From positions 806,001 through 870,000 of the forward strand of contig NW_020194638.1 of assembly GCF_002865645.1 (NCBI RefSeq): a stretch of DNA of 64,000 nucleotides. The letters are read 5' to 3'. Source of the DNA: Hyaloscypha bicolor E (taxonomy: Eukaryota > Ascomycota > Leotiomycetes > Helotiales > Hyaloscyphaceae). Positions 33,996 through 45,719 of this stretch are shown in pieces (positions within the stretch are counted from its first letter, which is position 1; every line of letters begins with the position of its first letter). Position numbers and translations under genes: made by a program. The notes beneath the pieces are model-generated. The model had not been told where the DNA came from. It saw nothing but the letters and a program-made list of their open reading frames with translations, and did no database searches.

Positions 33996-35863
33996 GGTTC
34001 CGCGGCCTCGAGGCAGCCATTTTCGAGGCAGAAGAGGGCCGGATGTTCTCGGTGCGCAGTCGTTCCGTGTGGTTGTGCTGGATGGGTTAGAGATGTTTTC
34101 GTTCCCCACACATTTTTAGAGCACGGCTGAATCTCAACCAATTTCACTCTTCCTTCCTCCCCTCCATCTTTCTATCCTCTACATTCGACGAGTACACGAC
34201 TCCTTTTTGTTGTTCAAAAGTCTATTTATTCTGCTTTGGGCCTGGGATAAATAATTGTAGCATGCACCCATGGAGCTTTGGTGGCGCTCAGAAGTACTAA
34301 TTTGCTATCAGGCGGGAACCACCACCGAGTGAAAGCAGCACATTTTACTACCCACATCCCAGTGATACTTAATTTCTTCATTAGTTAGTAGACTCGTTCT
34401 CTCCTATATAAGCTGACTTTGCTTTGTTAGCACAACAGAAAAAGGAAACCCATTCGAGGATCCACACCCGACCAGCGTGGAGACTGGACTTGACCCTGGA
34501 TGGCATTTCTTGTCCGGAGCCACAAAATAAACTTCTACCTCAAAGAAAGGCTTTTCACAAGATGTGAACTGTGAGGGAGATCAGCCAAAACTGACAACGA
34601 GCCGAATATGACGGCGGGCTGAAAGTTGACAACAGCTGGTACTGTACATGAGTGTGAACTTCAGATGGCCTTTCTTTGTTTCATTGGAGGCTTTGGGAAA
34701 CTTAGGGTTTGGGGGAGTCAGAAGGTCAGAGGCGTTTATCCCTGCATTTTCATATTCCAAGCAGAGACATGCCGAAAATTGACAACGAGTCGAAACCTGA
34801 TAACATCAGACGGTACGTTATCAAGAAACCTCAGACGAGGACGCCATATCCTGACCCCTTTGTTCAAGAAACTTCGGGACCTTAAACTCGAGATCGCCAA
34901 GCACCAAGGAGGGAATATAGCCAAGTTCCCTTTCAAAGGCAGCCCTGCCACCTGATACACTTGTCTCAGATCAAGTACTAGGTAAGCCCTATACTCTATC
35001 TTTATATACCTATTGCCGGGTATTTTCTTTTCTTCATTATTCAAGAATAACGACCGACTATCTCAAGCGCTTTGCCCCATGCTGCTCTTAGGTTCCGCCT
35101 CTTCTCCTCTTTCCCCGAAAGCTGCTCATGTTAATTAGAAGCTCGAAGTAGGAAAGGAACCTTTCGAAGGAAGCATGTGGCAAGTGCCACGGGTACCTTC
35201 CACTATCATAAAATCCTGTCTCCGGTCCTTCCCTCGAGGAGTGTCCGTTTAGACAGTGAAGGAGGACAGTATACCCTTTGACTCCATAAGTAACAATTAG
35301 AAACCTGCAGGATGCGCTGCCGTTCTGACAATTGCATGAACAAAGCGGGGTTTAGCATATAACTAGGCTTCAAAATATGGGGGCAAAGTTGATATGGATT
35401 GAGAAGTCTCTAGTACAAGCAGTACAGTTCAGGAGAGGGTTATGCCTCCGAAGCTGAGCTAACCTAATGTGGAAGGGTCACGTGAGTGGCAACTGACACT
35501 TTCGGCGCCCATGACACGATACAACTTGAGAGCTTGAAGACAGCAGTTCCCATATCGAAGTTGTGCTAAGCCCCGAGGCAAGTTTAGACTCTAAAGTAGA
35601 TTTGAGGTTTCGTAACGAGCCCTCTTCCGTTTGTGTCACCGCATATCGATCAAGTCACGATGTGATAGCTCGGTCAGTAGCCACTATAGCTCGCGCAATT
35701 GGAATTTCTTAGACTTGTATTGTTTTGTTGTTACGCCTATACAGTTCACTTCACTCACTTCCATTGAGGTAATTCTTCAACATCGAAGCTCGGTGGCAGA
35801 ATCTCATTGATATCGTGTCTTTCAAAGAAGTATAATCCAATTTTAGTGAACAACCCAGGTCAT
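33996..35863. other. Intergenic region, no gene seen
   Basis: About 1.9 kb without supported coding sequence. A 109-codon frame at 34626-34955 and its antisense partner have no domain. Confidence 0.45.
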
Positions 35864-37087
35864 TCAAACCAGACAGTCTACCACAGCTTTGCATATGAGA
35901 AGTGATTCACCGTAGTTCTCTCCCTCTGATGTCCCGCACTTGTACAATGCTGGTGCACAGAACAACTTCGCCGTAATTCCTTTCCTCATCAGATTCTGTT
36001 CTTCCCCTTCAGAGTTGTTATCTCCTGTCATCCATTCTGACGTGAATTGGAACAATTTGCCCCCTACCTCTGGAGATATCTTATCGAACTCGAAATCGGC
36101 CTTTTGCTGGAAGAGAAGGAGGTCGAAGGTAACAGCCGCCCTCACAATCGCTGCGAGATTATTCGTCCCCTTATTGTTCTCATGATCTCCAAATATGTGC
36201 TTCTCTTCTGTATAGTTCTTCAAATCTGACTTCATTTTCCTCGTGATCGCATCAATGTTTCGATTGATGCAGTCTTGATGACGCTTAGGACTGTTACCTA
36301 TCACTCTAGCTGTCTGCGCTCGCCAATGATGGTAGTTCTTGATCAGCGACTGGCTTTTGTTGGCCTCTGAAGTCCTTGGTCAGTGCCATACATGCATCAT
36401 TCGCTGGGAGGACCTACCATAGGCAGCACTATCGAGGGCCTTCGCGGACTCATAAAGACGACAATATTTTGCTCCTCCATCTGGACATGGCCCACCCATC
36501 CAGGTCCACTGGCAAAATACATCCGCCAATAAATTCTTCCACACATAACTTTGTACTAGCATTGAGGGACCCTTTTCATTATCCTCAGCCAGGTACTCAA
36601 GATAATATGGACTGGTCGATTCAAACGGACATGTTTCCGCCACGATGTTCGCCTCTTTCAAGACCTTAGAAAATACCGATTTTTTGTGTGGTTGATGGAA
36701 CTTTCTACTCCATTGCCGAATATCGTGACGCAGCTCATCTCTTAATCTCGCGATTCTGTCATCTCCTAGCCTGAATTGATCGGTTGAATGGAGAGAGGCA
36801 AGCGCCGCTGTGGCATCATCCAATTTCATTTGCAATTCTATGACTTGAGTGTCCGCACACTCGAGCGTTTCATCAATGTCGCGTGTTGGGAAGCTTGGTC
36901 TGGTTGCTTCCCCGTTGTTTTCCCGTTCCTGCTGGCGAGAATGCGGACCGTTCTGGCTCGGCAGCTTGCTCTCAGCTTGGGCCATTCCATCGAGAGTCGA
37001 TGCTGTCTTCGAAGTTTGATCGAGGCAGTCATTGAAACCCGGCGGCTGCGGAAGCGGTTTTCGAGAGTTACGTTGTTCCAACGTCAT
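35864..37087 (-). CDS. Uncharacterised protein, predicted helical
   Basis: Two exons, 37087-36418 and 36366-35864, joined by a 51-nt intron (GTAGGT...TTCAG) that preserves the frame; 390 residues. The N-terminal 80 residues are polar and Pro/Ser/Gln-rich (RKPLPQPPGFND). A likely coiled coil follows (ADTQVIELQMKLDDATAALA). The middle has a compact, Trp-rich segment (LVQSYVWKNLLADVFCQWTW) and the C-terminus is helical (LIKNYHHWRAQTARVIGNSP). No catalytic motif, signal peptide or membrane segment is seen. It sits about 570 bases downstream of the GTPase gene on the same strand. I do not recognise the family; the exon structure and extended conserved-looking composition make it a probable real gene. 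Confidence 0.6.
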
Positions 37088-37656
37088 CTTGATCAGTCGA
37101 ACAACAATGAGAAGAAGTGTTCGGCGGGGTCTGAAATTGGACCCCGTGCAAGCTTGACTAAAGGCACAACGTGCATGAAACTATCTTGGAAGATTGGCGC
37201 AAGCCCCAATGCAGCCTCATCACATTCCATAATGTTTGAGTGGCTTCATCCAACCAATGGTAACCTACGATGTAGACACACAAAACAAGTTGTCGTGTGA
37301 CGAATCGTCACAGTAAATGACCCGCCAGGAATAAACCAGGACAAGTTTATGATACGCTAATCCTGATTTGGTAAGAGCTAACCCTAATCGGTAAGAAGGC
37401 CTGGCTTACAGCGGGACTTGTAAATAGCAGAGGTATATTTTAGCCCACGCCCTGTATAACCTGACCGTAAGGAGGCAATTAGGAAGGGGGTTTGAGGTAA
37501 TTTATTGATTGGTACCGACCGGTCACGAATTATGGGCTATCGTCAGTGACGATGAAAGTGATGCTCGCCTGAGTTATCCTCCTACCCCGACTTATTTTCA
37601 CGAGGCTGCGGAGAGAAATGTCGAATCAGGAAATAATTTAGCAGTCTACAATATCT
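37088..37656. other. Intergenic region between two same-strand genes
   Basis: No gene supported. Probable promoter of the uncharacterised gene at 35864-37087 and 3' flank of the GTPase gene. Confidence 0.4.
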
Positions 37657-38678
37657 CTAGCAACCAAGAGCTCCTCCAAGCACGAAGCCTGCAATTCCAA
37701 AGCTGATCGAACATATAGCTGCAAGCGCCTGTAGAGCATTTACCACTGTTTTGGACCCACCACTTTTCCACTTTGCCAATCTGCTCTCAACCTCCTCGCC
37801 AGGCTTTGATTCCAGCGTCTCCTTGTCTTCTAATCGTTGTTTAAGACCTGCCGAGTTCCTTTTCTGTGACCGCTTTGCCTCCAAGCGCTTGTTGCTATTC
37901 TTCTCGAATTGTAGCTCTAACTCCAATTGCCTCAAACGTTTCTTGAATTGTTCTGTGTCATTTGCAACCTCTGGTTCGAGGAACTCGCCTGCTGCCGTTT
38001 GATTTAGCGACATCTTTTGGTCGACCAGTTGTTCCTGCACCTTAAGCACCACTGACTTCTTTCCGAGCAGCTGTGACACGATACCCTGAGCGGAAGCTGT
38101 CGATCCATCGAATCTGGTTGTCGTTGATCCCTTCCTTCGCATGCCGCCCCAGTATTCTTCACGTAGCTCACTGTCTCGACTGTTCGCTTTTTCCATGTCT
38201 GTTACGAGACCCCACATGGTCGTTGCAAGCACAACATTCGGCAGGGCATCCTCTCCCACCAATTTCGTGAAGAGTTCGAGGTTCCGAAAAGAGGAGCCTC
38301 GCATGCGATTATCGGTGATGGGGTGGAGATAGATGATGCCTTTGAGATTGTATCCGAGCAGGCGGACTGCAGAAAGCTGTTCGGCAATCTCTTTGAGGAT
38401 CTCGGTTTCGCTCCGTGTTGTATCGTCAAATCCTGGACAGTCCATAACCACGAAGTCAGTATTTCCGACACTGGTCTCCACGATTTGACATCGCTCGGTG
38501 CCTGTGCATCTCTATTAGTTCGATACATTTGTCTTCAGGTGAAGGACTTACATGATGCCAAGGTGTGCCCTTCTTCCAGGTTTTTTCCGGAAAGTTTGTT
38601 GACGAAGTAGCTTTTACCTGCTCCTGTCAAGCCCATGACAAGCACCAGGTTCTGAACGACATTGTCTAGTTGAGCCAT
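37657..38678 (-). CDS. P-loop GTPase (AIG1/septin-like G domain) with C-terminal membrane anchor
   Basis: Exons 38678-38552 and 38501-37657, with a 50-nt intron in phase; 323 residues. Exon 1 holds the G1 P-loop LVMGLTGAGKSYFVNKLSG. Exon 2 holds the switch/G3 region DFVVMDCPGFDDTTRSETE, then LKGIIYLHPITDNRM, typical of AIG1-like and related fungal G-domain proteins. Residues about 190-290 are charged and coiled-coil-like (EQFKKRLRQLELELQFEKNS). The last 30 residues form a hydrophobic helix (ALAAICSISFGIAGFVLGGA), suggesting a tail-anchored membrane GTPase. The gene is divergent from the Hsp70-like gene at 39259, with a shared 580-base promoter region. The biological role of this fungal subfamily is not established. 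Confidence 0.78.
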
Positions 38679-39258
38679 GATGAAGTTCAGTTGTTCAACG
38701 CATTGAGCGACCAAAGGACACGATGATGGAGGAACGGTTCAAGGCTGAGTGACCGCAGCTGACAAGAGCCTCACACCATCAATTTAGAGACGGGAGCCTG
38801 GATTTCGAGCGACGGCATGAGCTGAACATCGCCGCAGCCGTCATTGGTTTTCCCGACATGCAGCTCCAATTTCTGTGATAATCTGCATTGCAGACAATCT
38901 TGTGCGGTCAATGATTGGGGTGCAATAGCAGGGGCGGCAGATATGTCAAACTCGGGGCTGAGTATTGATGCGTTGTGGAACAACCAGCGGCCCAATCTAG
39001 CGAACTGCGTGAGGAGGCGTTTGGGGGCTACGGAGATGTGGTGGGTGACCTCCCATTGCTTTTCTCAGTCTCCCGATCGTGCTATTCTCGTCCGATCTCC
39101 ACATTTTTTCATTGCCTTGCGACATCCTTCTGATGTCGCAGGGCCCGCCGCATTCGATTCTCATCTCATTGCACAGTTCAATCACCTTCGACATTTGCTC
39201 GGCGCATCCACAAACATTGTTGCACTGTTCCAGATATTGACCTCGTGCGTTCGGCACA
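38679..39258. promoter_or_regulatory. Shared divergent promoter region of GTPase and Hsp70-like genes
   Basis: 580 bases between the two divergent start codons. No individual factor site could be assigned. Open frames through this stretch on both strands show no domain. Confidence 0.4.
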
Positions 39259-41481
39259 ATGTCACGATCTCCACGCCCCCTCCCGCCAGCGATCCCAGCC
39301 TCACATTATGTTGTGATTGGGATAGACTTTGGCACCACGTTAGCCTCATATTTGCTCCTGAAAACTTCAGCTGACCTTGTGATAGCTACTCAGGCGTGTC
39401 GTGGACTTGGTCCAAGGCATCCAGTCCAGATCAGATAGAGCAGGTTCACAAATGGGATGTGGACATGGGTACTGCCCGCGCTCAAGAAGCGGATAAAGTG
39501 CCGTCGAAAATTTGCTACGATCATGGAGGCAACGTTCTCAAATGGGGTTACATGGTAACACCCAAAGATAGGCTGCAGGCGCAGTGGTTCAAACTGTTAC
39601 TCTCAGAAGCTGCGATGGAGCAAGGCGGGGCCCGAGTCGAGGAAACAAAAAGTCTTCTTCGAAGACTAAACAAAAGTCCCGTTGACGTAGTTGCTGATTA
39701 CCTCCGCTGTCTCTGGTTGCATGCGATTGATGTCATCGAACTTGCGTTGACCAAAATTGCCGTTGATAATATGACCTTCAGGGTAGTTTTGACATTGCCT
39801 GCAAATTGGGATCATAGTGCACAGGAATTGACGAAAAAGGCGGCGATTCAGGCTGGTATTACGGCGTCAAGATCGAGGGGTCCCACGAGTTTTAGAACAG
39901 TTTCGGAGCCAGAAGCGGCTGCGCTGGCCGCGTGGAAGGAAGCTGGAATGCGGTGGAGGCCAGATTTGAAGGTTTGTTTCGAGATATACCGGAGAGTAAT
40001 GCTGATGCTGCTTAGTTGGAAGACGCATTTGTTGTGTGTGATGCAGGTGGAGGCACCGTGGTAAGTTAGTAAAGCTTTCATGGGAATCGAGAGTTGACCC
40101 GGTACCAGGATCTAATCAGCTATACCGTCAAGTCATTGGATCCTCTCAAACTTGAGATGTGTGTTGAGCCTACAGGCAAGTGCAGCTCTCCTTTGGCGAG
40201 GGCTTAACTGACTTTACCTTCCAGGTGACCTTTGTGGAGCTGTATACTTGGATGAAAGATTTGACTCGACAATTAGAACTATCGTGGGTAGTTCTGTCTA
40301 TGACAAACTCGACACGGAAATCAAAGCAAAGGTTTTCGAAAATGACTGGGAATTCAGTGGGAAAAGGAAATACAATGGCATTTCGAAGCCCCCAAATGAA
40401 TTCCAAGTCGATATCCCTGGGTACAAGCCCAAAAAGCCGGGGCTATTCGGCAAGAGGCCTAGTAGCACCATCACTCTGAAATCGTGAGTTGAAGGATTAG
40501 CACCTCTTAATTTATCTGACAGTGTCTCAGAGGCCATATGAATGCAATATTTCAGCCAGTTGTTGGGCAGATTGTGGACTTGGTTCGCACGCAGGTCACA
40601 GAGGTTCAAGATGTAATGGGAAAAGCGCCAAAGGTGAGATATCTACGTCACAGAAGGAATGCTTGGTGCTGACAATCGATTACAGGCTGTGCTTCTAGTG
40701 GGTGGATTCGGCGAAAACAACTTCGTCCTCGACCAATTAGCGTCGACATTCTCCCAGGTCCCCATCCAGCGACCAATGAAAGCGTGAGTTTTCGATCTGC
40801 TTTAAAACATTCAGCTAACGAGTAATAGCTGGGGTGCCATCAGTCGAGGAGCCGTGATCAAAGGTCTCAGCACATCAGCAGAAACAGAGACAGTTACAAA
40901 TTTCATCTCAAGCTTGAGTTACGGCGTTTTGCATGACTCTCACTTCAATCCCTATATACACTCCAGTTTGGATAAGTATCGATGTCCTCTCAAGGGTGCT
41001 GATATGGCAAGAAATCAGTTTACTTGGTATCTAAGACGGGTAGGTGCTCTCATATCATCCGCAGGATGCATGCTAACAACTGATGCCGTAGGGAGAGAGC
41101 GTGAGCAAATTACAACCAGTCCAGTATCCATGGTTGATGAATGTCCGATCACCTTCGGAGCTGTGCGATATCCATGGAACGATCTGGGTTTCTGGTTTGA
41201 AAATTCCACCTGCGAGGCTTGCTTCAAGTGAGTCACAAGTACTTTGGCCATACAGTAGCTGATGTGGAACAGATGCGAGAAAGCTTTGTAAGATCCACTG
41301 CAATTTCGACGAGAGTATCTTCTTTGATCTTGAAGAGAAGAGAGCTGCTGATAGGGGGGCTATGTACAGAGTGTTGGATTATACACTCAATATGAAGGTT
41401 GCCGCAGGCGAGTTGGAGTGGAACATTTATTGGCGGAATCAGCAGATAGGCAAGGCGAAGGTTAGTGTAGAGTATGAATGA
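39259..41481 (+). CDS. Hsp70-like (actin-like ATPase) protein
   Basis: Ten-exon model with every phase consistent: 39259-39338, 39386-39971, 40016-40060, 40109-40175, 40225-40483, 40531-40633, 40686-40783, 40829-41039, 41092-41227, 41273-41481; 597 residues. The phosphate-1 motif crosses intron 1: VVIGIDFGTT then YSGVSWTWS. Phosphate-2 is VVCDAGGGTVDLISYTVKSL and the adenosine motif is VLLVGGFGENNFV. PEAAALAAWKEAGM corresponds to the connect/EPxAAA segment. After the ATPase domain it ends in a short C-terminal part (VLDYTLNMKVAAGELEWNIY), lacking the normal substrate-binding domain and EEVD tail, as in the divergent Hsp70-like family expanded in filamentous fungi. Intron 4 uses a GC donor (AG|GCAAGT). 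Function of this family is unclear. Confidence 0.87.
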
Positions 41482-41618
41482 CGAGAGGAGTTTGTTTTAT
41501 TTCTGCTACACACTGGATGCTAAAGCTATATTCACATTCTACTTCTGAATCCGATATTTCTGGGCTTCAGTCGTAGTCATAGTATCTCGTAGGACAGTGA
41601 ATAGTACGCTATAAACAG

Positions 41619-41830
41619 CTACATTTTCTCGAGCACGTCTCTCTTTGCCGCCGCGGCCTCGCCGAGCTTGCCCCAGTCTCCAAGCGTTAAAGCAAGGTTA
41701 GACATGGACGAGACCGTATCAGGATGCTCGTCGCCAAGTAAGTGGCCGTTGGACAGCGAGGGAATGACAGAGAACCTGGAACTAACAACATGGAATTCCT
41801 TGGCATGGTCGAACCTCAGGGTTGTTTGGA
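41619..41830 (-). pseudogene. TPR (kinesin-light-chain-like) fragment
   Basis: The minus-strand frame ends LLGDEHPDTVSSMSNLALTL, then GDWGKLGEAAAAKRDVLEKM and a stop. GDEHPDT...M-NLA-TL is the signature of the fungal TPR_10/TPR_12 repeats that follow NB-ARC or NACHT domains. Only one repeat and part of another remain (RFDHAKEFHVVS). No start or upstream domain is present. It faces away from the other TPR fragment at 41854-42429. Confidence 0.6.
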
Positions 41831-41853
41831 TAACACTCATGGCAAGGTTGACC

Positions 41854-42429
41854 ATGGCGAGGATTAAGAGTGCGCGAAACGAGCACAACGAAGCGGAGAC
41901 CATCATACACACGGGTCTTCCTATTGGAGTGCGAAATCTTGGTGACAATCACTTAGGTGTCCTACTCGCACGCACTTGGCTAGCACGGATCCTCTTCCGA
42001 CAAAACAGATACGAAGAGGCAGAGGAGATCCTCATCAGTGTAATTCCACGGCATAAATATGAAGCCTCCCGGCGAGAGAATGGAGATCATGTAGAACATC
42101 TAGATCGGATGCAGGCATTGTGGTTTTTATTGGAATGCTACCAGTCACAGGGAAAAATCGAGGAAGCTATTCAAATTGGCGATGAGCTTTGGGAAGCAGT
42201 GCACACCATTGGTGGAGAAGGATTAGGTGCGCAACATGTTTTCTCGAAACATCTGAATAAGAAGCGAGAGCAGTTGCTGTTTGAGAGGGGGGGTTCTAGT
42301 ACGGAATCGATATCAGCACCGAAGCTAGAGCAGTTTGTGTTTGATAGGGGGGGTTCTAGTACGAAATCCATATCAGCACCTGACGACACTGTTTGCCCCG
42401 GCAAAATAACCAAGAGTCTCACGGCCTGA
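41854..42429 (+). pseudogene. Truncated TPR-repeat protein (C-terminal part)
   Basis: The frame from ATG 41854 encodes 191 residues: ARNEHNEAETIIHTGLPIGV, RNLGDNHLGVLLARTWLARI, NRYEEAEEILISVI and QGKIEEAIQIGDELWEAVHT are degenerate TPR helices of the type that ends fungal NLR-like proteins. There is no N-terminal effector or nucleotide-binding domain, so it is probably the 3' end of a larger gene cut by rearrangement. The C-terminus carries two copies of a 20-residue unit (QLLFERGGSSTESISAPK and QFVFDRGGSSTKSISAPD). A short functional protein is possible but less likely. Confidence 0.5.
42268..42387. repeat. 60-bp in-frame tandem duplication in the TPR fragment
   Basis: Unit GAGCAGTTGCTGTTTGAGAG... 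at 42268 recurs at 42328 (period 60) with about six substitutions, including the shared GGGGGGGTTCTAGTACG core. Confidence 0.85.
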
Positions 42430-43865
42430 TCAACAACGCTCGTTGATTTTGTGAGCTTTCATGAGTGAATGAGTGCAGCAAGGGCAACACTTGGCAATTA
42501 CCGATTTGAGTCAATGAGATAAAAAGGAATCGCTTCAACAGGCTTTCGAATCCTACACCCCTTGTCGGCTTGCCGTAATGAAGTTATGTAGGGGTCAAAG
42601 GTTCTGACAGAGAAGACTCGCATCCAGGTCAAAGACATGTTTTATATCTTGCTCTGATGGATATCGTGAGTCCTGTTTGGGAAAAGCCTATGTCAATATT
42701 GCCGACTGAACCTGCAGCCACTGCGGTTAACAATTGGACTTGACATAAAGGTACTCAATGCAGGCCGGAGGGCAATCCTAAATGGATAGGTTCAATGATC
42801 ACCATGTTCAACATATTGGCATTTGCGACGAAATATCCAAGAAGGAACTGACTGGGAGATGAGATTACAATTCTATGGCAGAAGATGGGTTTTCCCTAAG
42901 CCGCTTTCTATAAACACCATTTCTGTATTTCAAAAACCGAAATCAGCAATTTCCCAATCTTCTGGTCTGAGTAAGACTTTCGAGGTGGCTAACAAGGTTC
43001 TCGTGAATTAATTAGTATATAAACTCAGTAATATTATAATATATTAAAATAAGGAAGAGAAGTGAGGTGTGGCGTGGACGGCCGGAGCTGAAGATAATAA
43101 ATGCAGTCACGTGAAATCAGATCACGCGACTAGCATGCAATTACTGACAATACTCCTTTAAATTGAAATAGTATTTTAAGGAATCGTTTTATTATAAGTT
43201 AAGAAGAACGCGATTATATTATAAGCCTTATAGCATACTAGCTTATACTATTAAAAAATCTAAGTTAAGGTCGCTAAAGGGTTTAACTAGCCAAATTCAA
43301 GTTGTTGATACTGTACCCTCAAATTTGTCGACACCCCCACCACCGCAATTTGGCTCCCCCGGGGATATCGTTTTACTATTTCCCCATAATATGGGTCCCA
43401 TTTTTGCTCCCGTGTGCCCCGGTTACAGTTCCCTCATTGAATTGTGCCAAGGAATCCTGCTCATTGGAGAAGACCGAAAATCCGCTGACTCAGCAGGAAT
43501 TGGCTCCTTTGTCCCAAGGTCACGCCTGTAACCACCCAGGGCCCCGTCTTTGATCCTATAAGAAACAACCAAATCTTAATGGAATTCTCGGATAACGTTT
43601 CTTTTATTCTACATCCAATGACCGGTTCTACGCAATTCCATGTATGCAACTTGGCGCGAAACGGCATCCGGGGTATGCAGGTGATCGGCAAAACGCTAAA
43701 TTAGTTGCTTCGTCACTTTCCCCAACGTGCCAAGATTCCACTGTAAGGACCTTCACTCTGTGTTCCCATGCCTCCATACAAAGAAATGCTGTAACACGTT
43801 ATCAGACGATATTCTCCTGAGTATCGAGAGGCCAAGAGTGTATCTCTCGTGACATATGCCTCGCA
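42430..43865. other. Intergenic region with an A+T-rich patch
   Basis: No supported gene. Positions 43005-43290 are A+T-rich with TpA excess, a probable small RIP relic. The part after 43300 returns to normal composition and serves as upstream region of the Zn2Cys6 gene. Confidence 0.45.
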
Positions 43866-45599
43866 ATGTCAAGTGGTAGTAGAGGCCCCGCGTCCCGATC
43901 CAAACGCGCCTGTCGTTCTTGCCGGAAAAGACATCTCAAGTGTATGTATCTAATGGGACACTATCAATCGGCAGAAACATTCTAAATCGAAACAGGCGAT
44001 GAACAGGAGTCGTGTTCTAATTGTCAAAAATCCGATGGCCGCTGCGAGTATGATGAACATGAAGGTTTTATGGCGAAGCAATGGAGCCCGGGCGAAGCTG
44101 GTCTCAGTCGGGTGGAGCTCCAGGAGGCATTGAGTCTCGTCCAAGGCGCTGCACAATCTTCAGTAACGGCTGCCAATACTTTTATCAACGAGACGCAGGC
44201 TACAGCTAGCCAGTATATCATCACGAACTCTCCGGCCTTCGCGTCTCCTGGGTATCACTACAACACACCTTCGCCATCCGCTGCACCGCCTCGGCAGCAT
44301 AGCATTTATAGTCCATCCTTAATTGGGACATCTCCATCAGCGACTTTTGTCCCCTCTCCAAGGGTCGAGAGGTCAAGACGGATTGGCCTTAATTCAGACC
44401 TCTTCTACCTCGACAAGTACTGCCACGTGATTGGTCCCTGGTTTGACTTGTTTGACCAGGAAAAGAACTTCTCTCTTGTTGTACCTCATCTCAGTCTCGA
44501 GCACCCCCTTTTACAGCTGTCATCACTAGCATGTGCATCCAGGCAACATCACCTGACATCATCCAGCAGCGTCGACACGACTCTCACATACTATGACGAC
44601 GCCCTTCAAATGCTTACGGCCTCATTGAGAGACGAGAGCACTTCCTCTTCCGCTGCAGTGTTTGCCTCATGCTTATTTTTGGCCCATTGCGAAATGATTG
44701 GAGCCAGCACTCAGGACTGGCATCTGCATATTTCAGGCACATATTCGTTGATCAGGACTCATGGCTGGCATGGCCGAAGTGGTGAACTCGGGCAAGCATG
44801 TTTCTGGATATATTGTCGTATGGACCTTCTTTCCTCCCTCGCGACTGGCGAGCAAACTCGACTTGACACCTCACTCTGGATACCCAATTCGCCATCCCTC
44901 CCTGAAGTTTGGACAATCGATACCTGGGCTAATCATGCCGTCTTCATCCTGGCCCAGGTCCATAACTTCCTCTGCAAAATACGACAAACTCCAACTTTCG
45001 GTCCCAGCCTCTTCGACGAATGGCAATCCCTCAACAACTTCATCGATTCCCACGAACAGAACCAACCCAGCATCTTCCGACCACTTGTCTCCCTTCCACC
45101 TTCCGGAGACAACCCGTTCCCTTCCAATTTCTACATATCCGAGGCCGTGAGCGCTGCCCTCCAGATGTTTGACGTCGCCCGCCTTCTTCACATTCTCTCT
45201 CGTCCGGAACGCTCGCGCTCCGAACGAATAGCCCGCTTCCAAGCCCAAGGCGACATCGCGACTGTCTATATCGATCGAATCATAGCGAATAGCATCATTA
45301 ATCGGCACGATGTCAACTGGGCGACCGCTGTCCAGTTGCTCAGTTCTGCAGGTCATGCCTTGGTGGGATGGCGCAAGAGGAAGGCACTGTTGGAGTGCTT
45401 AATCGATATTCAGTCGAGGACAGGGTGGAATACTAGAGATAACGTCAACGGGTTATTGGAATGGTGGGGTTGGGCCGGTCTTCTAATTGAGAGAGGCTGG
45501 GAATGGAGGGATGTGACGGAGGAGATAGGGGAGGAATATATGCCTGGCCAGGCACTGATGAGGATGTTTGAGTGGAATCTACCTGGGAGGAATTCTTGA
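43866..45599 (+). CDS. Zn2Cys6 transcription factor (Fungal_trans_2 type)
   Basis: Exon 1 43866-43941 and exon 2 43996-45599; 559 residues. The intron splits the zinc cluster: SKRACRSCRKRHLK joins CDEQESCSNCQKSDGRCEY, giving all six cysteines with C-x2-C-x6-C-x5-C-x2-C-x6-C spacing. A Ser/Pro-rich linker follows (about 70-140, SPSAAPPRQHSIYSPSL), then the helical regulatory domain FDLFDQEKNFSLVVPHLSLE and HPLLQLSSLACASRQHHL, typical of PF11951-type fungal regulators, ending LLEWWGWAGLLIERGWEW. It is a nuclear DNA-binding regulator. It is convergent with the AnmK-like gene (120-base gap), and a sugar transporter lies beyond, so local regulation is possible but unproven. The ATG gives a short basic N-terminus before the cluster. 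Confidence 0.88.
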
Positions 45600-45719
45600 T
45601 TCACGAGGCCGAAGCTCAATCACTACCGAAGCCGAACAGAAACGATACAAAAGGCAAACCATCTACTGGATATGCTACAGTATTTACTCCCAAGACAACG
45701 CCATTCTTTCGATGCACCG

